From Olsenella profusa DSM 13989 (GTDB taxonomy: Bacteria > Actinomycetota > Coriobacteriia > Coriobacteriales > Atopobiaceae), in NCBI RefSeq assembly GCF_030811115.1, contig NZ_JAUSQK010000001.1:434001-498000 (forward strand): a stretch of DNA of 64,000 bases. The letters run 5' to 3'. Of this stretch, positions 17,804 to 25,926 are shown one piece after another; the first letter of the stretch is position 1; the number at the start of each line of letters is the position of its first letter. Below the pieces are notes generated by a model. That model saw only the letters and a list, made by a program, of their open reading frames with translations. It did not search any database and was not told the origin of the DNA. Position numbers and translations under genes: made by a program.

Positions 17804-18847
17804 GGCTGACGACCCCTCCCCTTGCGGAACATGCGGTACAGGCGTGCCAGGCTCAGCACCGCGCAGACATTGTCGCGCTCGAGTTCGTGCTCGAACAGCC
17901 TTTCGCCCAACGGCATGCCTCGCCGTGACAAGCCTATGCAGTATTCCTGAAACACACGAGACTCGACGAGCCGGCGGATGTCAGACGTCCGCCGGCTGTT
18001 GCTCAGGCTGCTCGATTCTATCGCTCTCACATACAGGATGGCATACGTCACAGCCGTATGCCTCGTGCGTTTCAGAGACTCAGCAGCATCGGACTCGTCC
18101 CTCGCCAGGGCGGCAAGCTCGTTGACGAACTTCTCATAGTGGCTGATGGTGCCCCAGGCACCGAGGCGCGCACGCCACACGGGGTCATCCGTGCGATAGA
18201 AGTAGTCGGTGGAGCAGATGAACGATACGCATCGCGCGTGGGCATACGCCGCGATGCTGAAGAGCGTGTCCTCGGTGACAACATCCTCAAAGGCGAGGGC
18301 ATGCTCCTCGACGAAGGCGCGGCGATAGATGGACGCACCCACGAAGAGGGCAAGCGGGTGCGCCAACGAGTCCTCCGGAAGCATGCCAAAGAGCTGTCTG
18401 CGCACGCCGAGGATGCCTCGCCGCTCCCTCAGCACGATACCGGCGAGCGGGTGGGGCCGCACGCTACAGGTCACATTGTCGCGCACGTCACAGTGCCCGC
18501 TCGAGACGATGTCCGCCCCCTCCTTGACGGCAGACCTGAGGAGCTGCCCGTACAGGGAGGGTCCCACCCAGTCATACGCATTGACGAAGGAAAAGGTAGT
18601 CTCCCGTGCAGACGCGCATGCCGGCGTTGCGCGCCTCGCCGGGACAGTGCCGCTGCCGATGCACCACACGCACGTTGGCATGATCCTGGCCGAGCCGATC
18701 GACCAGGCGGCCACTGCCATCGGACGAGCCGTCGTCCACGAGGATGATCTCCAGGTCATCGATGGTCTGGGCAAACAGGCTGTCCATGCATGTGGCAAGG
18801 TACCCCACGGCATCGTGGACGGACACGACCACGCTAAGGATCGGCAT
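17800..18847 (-). pseudogene. Family 2 glycosyltransferase with a frameshift
   Basis: The reading frame is split. From ATG 18847 one frame encodes a normal GT2 N-terminus (MPILSVVVSVHDAVGYLATC, then ILVDDGSSDGS and RNAGMRVCTGDYLF) and stops near 18572. The rest (YDWVGPSLYGQLLRSAV through the operon-coupled stop at 17800) is in another frame. Removing one base within the CTTTTCCTTC run (about 18587-18596) restores a continuous protein of about 348 residues. Even then the usual FVDADDW metal motif reads FVNAYDW, so the catalytic Asp residues are altered. It could be a real pseudogene, a phase-variable tract or a sequencing error. Confidence 0.75.
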
Positions 18848-19049
18848 GGGTCAGCCCCCCATACAGCCCCCCAGGCCAGCCGAGGCGAGCATCGGACGGG
18901 CAACGTGCGTGTGCAGGGGCGCTCAGGCCCTCCTGTCGGTGGCGATGGGAAGCCCCATCGCCACGTGCGGGCCTCCCTCCCCGACCCGGGTCATATGTCT
19001 CTGCCCCGCCCGTGCGGCAGTGGAACCCGTCTACCAGGAGCGCCCTCAT
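18834..19049 (-). pseudogene. Remnant of a family 4 glycosyltransferase N-terminus
   Basis: The ATG at 19049 overlaps the stop of the preceding GT4 as ATGA. The first 19 residues (MRALLVDGFHCRTGGAETY) match the opening of GT4 enzymes such as the one at 33133 (MRILLVNKFHYRRGGSEAY). After that the sequence turns into Arg/Gly/Pro-rich nonsense and stops at 71 codons. I read this as the start of a deleted gene, kept because of its position between two operon genes. Confidence 0.6.
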
Positions 19050-20185
19050 CGCGTGGGTCCCGGCAACGCAGCGCCCTCGTACACCGCCAGCGTACGATCG
19101 ACAAGGGCGTCCCACGAGTAGGTGGATCGAACGTGCGCCAAGGCGGCCCTCCCCTGGCGCGCAACCTCCTGCTGCGCCCCCAGCAGACTCGAAAGCTGCT
19201 CCGCAAGGGACGAGGCGCTCCCGCGGGCAAAGGTCGTCCCCGTGCCCGCCAAGACGTCCGCGCACTCGGGGATGTCGCTCGTGAGGCAGCAACGTCCATA
19301 GGACATGGCCTCGAGCAGGCTCATGGGCATGCCTTCGAGATCCGAGGGCAGCACGTAGAGGTAGGCGTTGCTGTAGAGCTCCTCCAGGACGCGCCCCTGC
19401 ACGAAGTCCGTGAACAGGATGGAGTCATCGCCTGCGGCGCGCTGTCGCACGTGGTCGAGATAGCCCTGCGAGTCGGAGGCACCCCCCGCTATCACGAGAC
19501 GCTTGTCCGTATGCACGCGACCCCAGGCACCGATCAGGTGGTCGAGCCCCTTCTCGGGCACGATGCGTCCCAGAAAGAGCACGTAGGAACCGGGTTCCAG
19601 CCCCCAGGCGGAACCGATGAGCCTCGCCGTCACGGGCGACTTCACGGAGACGGCATTGGGGATGAGGATGGTCTTACGCCCATAGGCGCACCTGAAGTAC
19701 TCCTGGGCACCACGGCTGAGCACGATGACCTCATCGGCCTCATGCGCCGCCCTACGCTCCCCGTGCCTGAGGTATGCGGAGGCCGCACGACCCCACTTGG
19801 CGCGCTGCCAATCGAGCCCATGGATGGTGACCACACTGCGCACGCCCGCGCGCTTGGCAAGGCCCACCATGGCGGCGGGGCCCTCGGCATGGAAGTGGAT
19901 GACATCGACGCCGTCCGCAAGGGCCGCCCGTGTCGCAAAGTACGAGGAGCTGGCGGCGGCGAGGCCCTTGGCCTCGATCGTGCGGACGTGGCGCACGCGC
20001 ACGCCCTCGTACTCCATGACGGAGTGCTGGTCGAACTGTGTGCCAGCCACGTTGTGGCCACGGCGACAGTAGGCGACCACCTCGTTGCCACGCTCGACAA
20101 GACGTCGGGAAAGCTCGCTCACCACCACCTCGACGCCACCCTCACGCGACGGCACACGCTTCTGTCCAACCATGGCTATTCTCAA
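19046..20185 (-). CDS. Family 4 glycosyltransferase
   Basis: Predicted retaining GT-B transferase of 379 residues. The N-terminal acceptor domain has REGGVEVVVSELSRRL (about 14-29) and VIHFHAEGPAA. The C-terminal donor domain shows VLFLGRIVPEKGLDHLIGAW (about 203-222) and the EX7E-type SDLEGMPMSLLEAM (about 283-296). The start appears to be TTG at 20185, since AGGGGAG sits 5 bases upstream while the ATG 12 bases later has none. It follows the priming sugar transferase by 9 bases and so probably adds the second sugar. Confidence 0.9.
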   Translation of the reverse strand: MRIAMVGQKRVPSREGGVEVVVSELSRRLVERGNEVVAYCRRGHNVAGTQFDQHSVMEYEGVRVRHVRTIEAKGLAAASSSYFATRAALADGVDVIHFHAEGPAAMVGLAKRAGVRSVVTIHGLDWQRAKWGRAASAYLRHGERRAAHEADEVIVLSRGAQEYFRCAYGRKTILIPNAVSVKSPVTARLIGSAWGLEPGSYVLFLGRIVPEKGLDHLIGAWGRVHTDKRLVIAGGASDSQGYLDHVRQRAAGDDSILFTDFVQGRVLEELYSNAYLYVLPSDLEGMPMSLLEAMSYGRCCLTSDIPECADVLAGTGTTFARGSASSLAEQLSSLLGAQQEVARQGRAALAHVRSTYSWDALVDRTLAVYEGAALPGPTR

Positions 20186-20194
20186 GAGGCTCCC

Positions 20195-20863
20195 CTAGCA
20201 GCCCTGTGCCCGAAGCACGGCAAAGACGGTCTGGAAGATGATTCTCAGGTCCGTGAGGAAGGAGCGGGTGCGCAGGTAGAGCACGTCGAGACGCATCCAC
20301 TCGTCGAAGCTGATGGTGTCGCGATCGGGCTGCACCTGCCAGTAGCTGGTGATGCCCGGCTTGCAGCTCAGGCGATAGGCCTGATAGTAGTTGTAGCTGC
20401 TACACTCACTGGGCAGGCCGGGACGCGGCCCCACCACAGACATCTGACCCATGAGCACATTGAAGAACTGGGGCAGCTCGTCGAGGGAGTGCGCCCGCAG
20501 GAACCTACCCACGCGGGTGACCCGCGGGTCATCGTGCATCTTGAAGACGGGGCCATCCTTCTCGTTGTACTGCATGAGTGTGGCAGCCTCCGCCTCGGCG
20601 CCCACGCGCATGGAGCGGAACTTCCACATGCGGAAGGTCCTGCCATCCTTGCCCACGCGCAGCTGCTTGAAGAGCACGGGACCAGAGGGGTCATCGATCT
20701 TGATGGCGAGCACGATGAGCACGTACAGCCAGCTGCCGAGGACGATGGCCACCGCCGAGAAGACTATGTCAAAGACGCGCTTTGCGAACCGATAGAGTGC
20801 CCCGCGGCTCGCGCGACCGGACCTCTCGCCAGAGGGCGGTATGATACCCAGTGCCTGCTCCAT
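20195..20863 (-). CDS. Priming undecaprenyl-phosphate sugar phosphotransferase (ExoY/WcaJ core type)
   Basis: First enzyme of the repeat-unit pathway: transfers a sugar-1-phosphate to undecaprenyl phosphate at the membrane. The 222 residues have one hydrophobic hairpin (about 30-52) and the bacterial sugar transferase core: MWKFRSMR (about 79-86), HSLDELPQFFNVLMGQMS (about 125-142), VGPRPGLP and CKPGITSYWQV. It lacks the extra N-terminal membrane domain of full WcaJ. ATG 20863 has GAGGGG upstream. It is the first gene of the exopolysaccharide operon, just after tRNA-Thr. Confidence 0.95.
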   Translation of the reverse strand: MEQALGIIPPSGERSGRASRGALYRFAKRVFDIVFSAVAIVLGSWLYVLIVLAIKIDDPSGPVLFKQLRVGKDGRTFRMWKFRSMRVGAEAEAATLMQYNEKDGPVFKMHDDPRVTRVGRFLRAHSLDELPQFFNVLMGQMSVVGPRPGLPSECSSYNYYQAYRLSCKPGITSYWQVQPDRDTISFDEWMRLDVLYLRTRSFLTDLRIIFQTVFAVLRAQGC

Positions 20864-20984
20864 GCGTACCCCTCATCCAAGTGCGGACCATTGCGACACG
20901 GGTGGGAGGCTGACGTCGCACGATGGGTCGCAGGACGACGATGGGCCAACACCCCCGTGGGTGCCGACCCATCTGCATACGCTA

Positions 20985-21060
20985 TGGAGCTGGCGGCCGG
21001 ACTCGAACCGGCGACGACTAGTTTACAAGACTAGGGCTCTACCAACTGAGCTACACCAGC
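20985..21060 (-). tRNA. tRNA-Thr (TGT)
   Basis: A 76-base cloverleaf: acceptor GCTGGTG/CGCCAGC with one wobble, anticodon stem CTAGT/ACTAG around CTTGTAA (anticodon TGT), T-loop TTCGAGT and encoded CCA. The exopolysaccharide operon begins 121 bases after its 3' end. A minus-strand TATGAT (21071-21076) just upstream is a plausible -10 box. Confidence 0.94.
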
Positions 21061-21582
21061 ATGCCACAGCATCATAGCGTCTGCGGGGCCGACACACCAG
21101 AAGTGCTAGAGAGAACCACCCTCCTCCTCATGCCATGACATGAGGCCTCGGGATGGGCGGAGGCCGCCCCGTGCACTCAGACGCGCCAGCAAGCACAAAC
21201 CAACCCGTGCCACATCGACCGCCTCCTCATGTGCCGGAGAGCTCCTGTCGCCCAAGGGCGATACCCACCGCAGGGCACCGTGTCCTTGTGACGAGCGAGC
21301 TCAGAAAGACATGAAACCTCCAATACAGCATTATCGGTAAGCGTGATTCCAGATAGCGACCCATCACGTTCCACATGTGCCGATATGGCAACAGAAGCGT
21401 TCCAATATATGCTGTTTTTTTAATCCAGATCCAGAAATGTATATATCTATACAGATTACATTCAGATATAAAAGATTCAGGCTATTTACAGCATTTTATG
21501 CAGAACGTCACACTCATGGATAAGAAAATGAGAGTAATCTCACGCAATTTAAGTTTTCTTTATGGTAAGGCGACGGAGGGGG
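21061..21582. other. Gene-free gap with an AT-rich island
   Basis: No convincing gene. Bases 21421-21540 hold only 37 G or C in 120, in a genome that is otherwise strongly G+C rich. The island contains a T7 run, TGTATATATCTATACA (21438-21453, 6-bp arms) and several A/T stretches, and it ends sharply at the yacP-like stop codon (21583). A plus-strand ORF of 91 codons crosses it but has no family character. It could be the promoter/regulatory region of tRNA-Thr and the exopolysaccharide operon, or the scar of foreign DNA. Confidence 0.6.
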
Positions 21583-22119
21583 CTAGGAGCGTCCGAGCAT
21601 CCTGTCGAGCCGGGCGCGCGTCGCCGGGTCGAGGCGGTCCTCGAGTGTGAGGTGCTGGTGCGTGCGCTCCACGCGCTCCCGCTCCATCTCATGGGACAGC
21701 TGCTTGACATCCGTCACCAAGACGTCGCTCGACACGCGCGTGACGGGGACGCCACCCACCGTCGCCCGGATGGTGTTGTCCGACGTCACCACCGTCACGG
21801 CTCGCGGGACGAGGCGCGCCGACGTCACCAGACGTTCGATGACCGTATCGGCACTCTCACCCGCCTGGGAGAAGATGATGCGCACGCCAGCCCTGGACAG
21901 GTTGGGGCGATCGGGGGAGACGTTACCCGCGGCATCAAACACGATGGTCGCCTCATAGCGCCCCTGGGCGTAGGTGGCGACGTCCGCCACAAGCCGCTCG
22001 CGCGAGCGCTCGAAGGGGTCGCCCGGGTCGGTCTCGTCCATGAGGACGGTGTAGCGGGGACTCTTGTGGATGACGTTATAGCCATCGACGACCAAGAGCT
22101 CGTGCGGTTGCCTAGGCAT
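21583..22119 (-). CDS. NYN-domain ribonuclease, YacP/Rae1-like
   Basis: A 178-residue PIN-like nuclease. The start, LLVVDGYNVIH (about 8-18), carries the first conserved acidic residue; ATIVFDAAGN (about 59-68) and VTSDNTIRA (about 114-122) supply further Asp/Asn residues of the NYN active site. In Bacillus, YacP (Rae1) cleaves mRNA on the ribosome. It is encoded just after rlmB, as there. The start at 22119 overlaps rlmB by 8 bases. The C-terminal LEDRLDPATRARLDRM is probably helical. Confidence 0.9.
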   Translation of the reverse strand: MPRQPHELLVVDGYNVIHKSPRYTVLMDETDPGDPFERSRERLVADVATYAQGRYEATIVFDAAGNVSPDRPNLSRAGVRIIFSQAGESADTVIERLVTSARLVPRAVTVVTSDNTIRATVGGVPVTRVSSDVLVTDVKQLSHEMERERVERTHQHLTLEDRLDPATRARLDRMLGRS

Positions 22120-22987
22120 CTGCGCGCCCCCCTGCGGCCGTGGTGCGACGCAGCCACTCATAGCACATGACCGTGGCCGCCTGGGCCACATTGAGCGACT
22201 CCACGCGCCCGCGTTGCGGAAGCCTGCACGTGAAGTCGCAGCTCTCCCGTATCAGACGCGAGATGCCCGTGCCCTCGGACCCCATCACCAGACAGAGGCG
22301 GCCCTCGACGGGGGCCTGCCACACGTCATCCTCCGCGTGCTCGGTGGAGCCGCAGACCCAAAAGCCCGCCGCCTTGAGCTCATCGATGGCACGGGAGAGG
22401 TTGGGGACCTGGGCGATGGGCACATGGAGCACCGCACCGGCAGAGGTCTTGTAGGAGCCGACGCCCACGCCCGCCGCACGCGCCCCGGCGATGATGACGC
22501 CTGCCGCACCGACGACTTCGGCGGAGCGCACGATGGCACCGAAGTTTCCCTCGTCCGTCACGTGATCGAGCAGGATCACGAGGGCATCCCCCGTGCCTGC
22601 GGCGACGATGACATCCGCCAGCGAGGCATAGGAGTATGGACGGACCTGCACCATGATGCCCTGATGGGCGCCATGGGAGCTCAGGACATCGAGACGTGCC
22701 TTAGGCACGTACGCCATCGGCACGTCCGCAGCCAAAAGGCGCGACACCAGATGCGCCAGCGTGGCATCCGAGCCCTCGGCGCCGCCCTGCACGAGGGCGC
22801 GCTCGAGGGGCACGCGCGCCTCGAGCGCCTCGGCGACGGCACGACGCCCCTCGATGAGGTCGCCGGCCGCCTGCTTTCCCACCTGGCCTTGGTGCCCTCG
22901 CCGAGGATGCGCACCGGCGCCCCGCACGTCCCGCGCTGGCCGAGCGGCACGCTTCCTGCTGGTGGGCCTACCCCTGCCTCGTGCCAT
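22112..22987 (-). CDS. rlmB: 23S rRNA 2'-O-ribose methyltransferase of the SpoU/TrmH family (RlmB-like)
   Basis: SAM-dependent SPOUT methyltransferase modifying G2251 (E. coli numbering) in its best-known member. The 291 residues start with a basic, probably disordered tail (about 1-38). The substrate-binding domain follows, with LIEGRRAVAEAL (about 43-54). The knotted catalytic domain has LDHVTDEGNFGAIVRSAE (about 140-157), VMGSEGTGISRL and SLNVAQAATVMCYE. The ATG at 22987 lies 7 bases after the cysS stop, and GGAGG is present but distant. Gene order cysS-rlmB-yacP is as in Bacillus. Confidence 0.93.
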   Translation of the reverse strand: MARGRGRPTSRKRAARPARDVRGAGAHPRRGHQGQVGKQAAGDLIEGRRAVAEALEARVPLERALVQGGAEGSDATLAHLVSRLLAADVPMAYVPKARLDVLSSHGAHQGIMVQVRPYSYASLADVIVAAGTGDALVILLDHVTDEGNFGAIVRSAEVVGAAGVIIAGARAAGVGVGSYKTSAGAVLHVPIAQVPNLSRAIDELKAAGFWVCGSTEHAEDDVWQAPVEGRLCLVMGSEGTGISRLIRESCDFTCRLPQRGRVESLNVAQAATVMCYEWLRRTTAAGGRADA

Positions 22988-22994
22988 CGTGACC

Positions 22995-24482
22995 CTATGC
23001 CCTCCTCTTGGAGGGGCGCAGGCGTGCGCCAGCCGCCGTATCCTCGACAACGAGTCCCAGGCTCGCGATGCCATCACGGATGGCATCCGCACGCGTCCAG
23101 TCCCTTGCCGCACGCGCCTCCTGACGGGCGGCCAGGAGGGCATCGGCCGCCCCCTGCGCATCGTCTCCGGCATAGCCCGCATGCTCGCGGGCAAGGCCCA
23201 CCAGCTCGAAAGGCAGCTCGTCCTGGCCACCCACCTCGCCGAGGTCGATGCCCAGCACGCCCAACAGCTCCACCAGCAGGTCGGCGGCACGCAGGACGGG
23301 AGCGGTCGTCAGGGCGCCGCCCGCATCCGCAAGGTACGTGTTGGCGGCGCCCATCAGCGAAAAGATGGCCGCGAGGGCACCGGAGGTGTTGAAGTCGTCA
23401 TCCATCTGTCGCGTGAACTCTGCCTGTGCCTCCTTGCAGACGGCCGTGAGGGCGCGGTCGGTGTCGTCAAACGCACCGTCCTGCGGGGCGTTCCTTGCGG
23501 CCCAGCGCAGGTTCTTGATGCAGCTGGTCAGACGCTCCACGGTGCCCACCGCACCATCGAGCTGGTCGGTCTGGAAGTCGAGCGCCGAACGGTAGTGGGT
23601 CTGCAGCATGAGCAGGCGCACGGCATGGGCGGGACATCTGTCCAGAACGTCCTTGAGCGTGAGGAAGTTGCCCAGGCTCTTGGACATCTTCTCGCCGTTG
23701 ACGCGCAGCATGCCCGTATGCATCCATAGGTTGGCGAGGGGCGCGTGCCAGGCACACCGGGCCTGGGCACACTCGTTCTCATGGTGCGGGAACACGAGGT
23801 CCTGCCCACCGCCGTGGATGTCGATGGGGGCTCCCAGGTAGCGATGGATCATGGCGCAGCACTCCGTATGCCAGCCAGGGCGGCCCTCACCCCAGGGGCT
23901 GGGCCAGCTGGGCTCCCCGGGCTTGGCCGCCTTCCAGAGCGCGAAGTCGAACGGGTCGCGCTTCTCGTCGTTGACTTCCACGCGCTCGCCCGCGCGCAGC
24001 TGGTTAAGGTCGCGTCCGGACAGCATGCCATAGCTGGCATCGGAACGCACGGAGAAGTACACGTCGCCGTTTGCGGCGACGTAGGCGTTGCCGTTGGCGA
24101 TGAGCGTGGAGATCATGTCCTGCATGGCCTCGACCTCATGCGTGGCGCGCGGGCGCACATCGGGATCGAGGATGCCAAAGCGGCGCATCTGCTCGATGAA
24201 GGCCTTCGCGTACTGTTCGGAGACGTCCGCAGCGGCACGCCCCTCCTCGTTGGCACGGTTGATGATCTTGTCGTCCACGTCCGTGAGGTTCTGCGCAAAG
24301 GTCACCTGATAGCCCCTGTAGACGAGATAGCGACGGATGACGTCGAACGCCAGGAACGTGCGGGCGTTGCCGATGTGGATCTGGTCGTACACCGTGGGCC
24401 CGCACACGTACATGCGGACCTTGCCCTCCTCCATGGGTCTGAACTCCTCTTTGCGGTGTGTCTGGCTGTTGTAGATGAGCAT
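22995..24482 (-). CDS. cysS: Cysteinyl-tRNA synthetase
   Basis: Class Ia synthetase charging tRNA-Cys. The 495 residues start MLIYNSQTHRKEEF. The zinc Cys lies in MYVCGPTVYD (about 24-33), the HIGH-type motif is IHIGNAR (about 35-41), further zinc ligands are in WHTECCAM, and KMSKS lies in GEKMSKSLGNFL (about 268-279). A C-terminal DALR-like helical domain follows. The ATG at 24482 has GAGG upstream. It heads the cysS-rlmB-yacP set and lies directly after the second polysaccharide segment, which separates it from ispF. Confidence 0.97.
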   Translation of the reverse strand: MLIYNSQTHRKEEFRPMEEGKVRMYVCGPTVYDQIHIGNARTFLAFDVIRRYLVYRGYQVTFAQNLTDVDDKIINRANEEGRAAADVSEQYAKAFIEQMRRFGILDPDVRPRATHEVEAMQDMISTLIANGNAYVAANGDVYFSVRSDASYGMLSGRDLNQLRAGERVEVNDEKRDPFDFALWKAAKPGEPSWPSPWGEGRPGWHTECCAMIHRYLGAPIDIHGGGQDLVFPHHENECAQARCAWHAPLANLWMHTGMLRVNGEKMSKSLGNFLTLKDVLDRCPAHAVRLLMLQTHYRSALDFQTDQLDGAVGTVERLTSCIKNLRWAARNAPQDGAFDDTDRALTAVCKEAQAEFTRQMDDDFNTSGALAAIFSLMGAANTYLADAGGALTTAPVLRAADLLVELLGVLGIDLGEVGGQDELPFELVGLAREHAGYAGDDAQGAADALLAARQEARAARDWTRADAIRDGIASLGLVVEDTAAGARLRPSKRRA

Positions 24483-24537
24483 GTCGCTGATTCCTCGCCT
24501 CGAGAGTTGGGAGTGCCACCCCAGAGTGTACTCAATG

Positions 24538-25923
24538 TCACCCAAGCCGTCGCCCGCGGCGCATGCCCCCTCGCTCCCTGTACTTGTCCAGGATGAAGGG
24601 TGCCGCAAGCAGCAGATACACCAGGTAGCCCGACTCCACCGTCAGCGAGCTGTTGTAGACGGAGAGCCACACCGACAGCAGGGCGACGATGCCGCAGCAG
24701 TTGGTCATGACCCTGAGGTCAACGTCCCTATAGCGCTTCAGCTTGCTCACCACGAACACGCCCAGGAAGAAGGCCTCGAAGCACACGAGCCCACTCAGGC
24801 CCGTCTCGATGTAGACGTGTGCATCGGAGAACCACGTGTAGTGCAGCCAACTGAAGTGGTCATAGAACGAGCTCATCAGCACCTCGAAGCTTGAGGTGCT
24901 GCAGTTGCCGAGACCAAAGCCGAACAGGCGCGTGAGGGGGTCGTCCGAGAAGAACATGGACGTGATGCGGCTCAGGGCATCCAGACGGCTCAGGTCGCCC
25001 GTACCCGTATAGCCCGCGTCGCCCATGTACTCGATGATCGTGCCATCGGTAAAGAAGCTGATCCCCGAACCGGCGAAGAAGAACTGCATGGCGAACAGAC
25101 CCGCGGCGATGCCGGCCACCATCACAAGGACAAGTACCACCGAGCGGGAGGTCATGCGCTCGCTCAGCAGGGCCAGTAGCACGATGATGGGAAGCTCGAA
25201 GAAGTACACCTTGAGCTCGGCAATCGACACCAGGTAGAAGCACAGGAGCAGCGTCACGACAAGCTTGGGAAGCGACGTCCTTCGCGCAAGGTACTCCAAG
25301 ACGGAGATGACCGTGGTGACGGCGATCAGGATGTTGAGGTAGCCGTTGCCCCCCTGCAGGACCCCAAAGGAGCCACCGATGTAATCCCCGGAATATCCCA
25401 TGGCCAGCTCGAGCGAGCAGAGCCCCACGTTGACAAGGAAGAGCGCCTTGAAGAAGGTGGCCATCCTCAGGACGTCACGCACGCCCAGGAGCGCCACGCA
25501 GCAGACGAAGAAGGCATAGAACCTGAAGATGTTCCTGAGGCCCCAGAGGTACAGGAGAGGGGATCCCCCTGCACGGAGGCCCCCTATCACCGTCAGGACG
25601 AAAAACGCCAGCAGCAGCCCGTAGACGTATCGGTAGTAGACGCCCCGGTTGTCGTACCTTCCCCGAATGAGGATGGCGCCAAAGAGAACCAGGTTTATGG
25701 CGTCGAGCAGGTAGGTGATGGTACCGGGGACACCGAACATGTCCCGCAGGAAGCCGAAGGTGGCCAGGAGGCACAGCTCGATCCAGATCAGGGACCCTGC
25801 CGTCCTCTCGATGAGGACGCCTCCCCAGAGACCTTGGGCCATGCCTCGCCTCGTGACACCTTGGCGAGGGGAGGCGTGCGCCCCCACGACCGATGCGCCC
25901 CTCATGGGCATATCCTGCCGCAT
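24538..25923 (-). CDS. Polysaccharide polymerase, Wzy-like
   Basis: A 461-residue integral membrane protein with about 11-12 hydrophobic segments and one large loop (about 270-350, with ITSMFFSDDPLTRLFGFG and LHYTWFSDAHVYIETG), the usual layout of O-antigen/capsule polymerases. Primary sequence of the family is poorly conserved, so the call rests on topology, the FGFGLGN-type loop and context. It starts 3 bases after the chain-length/kinase-like gene, its normal partner. The ATG at 25923 was taken; MPMRGAS 12 bases later is an alternative. Confidence 0.82.
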   Translation of the reverse strand: MRQDMPMRGASVVGAHASPRQGVTRRGMAQGLWGGVLIERTAGSLIWIELCLLATFGFLRDMFGVPGTITYLLDAINLVLFGAILIRGRYDNRGVYYRYVYGLLLAFFVLTVIGGLRAGGSPLLYLWGLRNIFRFYAFFVCCVALLGVRDVLRMATFFKALFLVNVGLCSLELAMGYSGDYIGGSFGVLQGGNGYLNILIAVTTVISVLEYLARRTSLPKLVVTLLLCFYLVSIAELKVYFFELPIIVLLALLSERMTSRSVVLVLVMVAGIAAGLFAMQFFFAGSGISFFTDGTIIEYMGDAGYTGTGDLSRLDALSRITSMFFSDDPLTRLFGFGLGNCSTSSFEVLMSSFYDHFSWLHYTWFSDAHVYIETGLSGLVCFEAFFLGVFVVSKLKRYRDVDLRVMTNCCGIVALLSVWLSVYNSSLTVESGYLVYLLLAAPFILDKYRERGGMRRGRRLG

Positions 25924-25926
25924 GGG

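Noticed and set aside
18329-21034. 901-codon plus-strand ORF over the exopolysaccharide genes
   Set aside because: Crosses several clear minus-strand genes and a tRNA; no recognisable domain.
21375-21650. 91-codon plus-strand ORF across the AT-rich island
   Set aside because: Its second half is antisense to the yacP-like gene, the first half is low-complexity AT sequence, and there is no ribosome site or family similarity.
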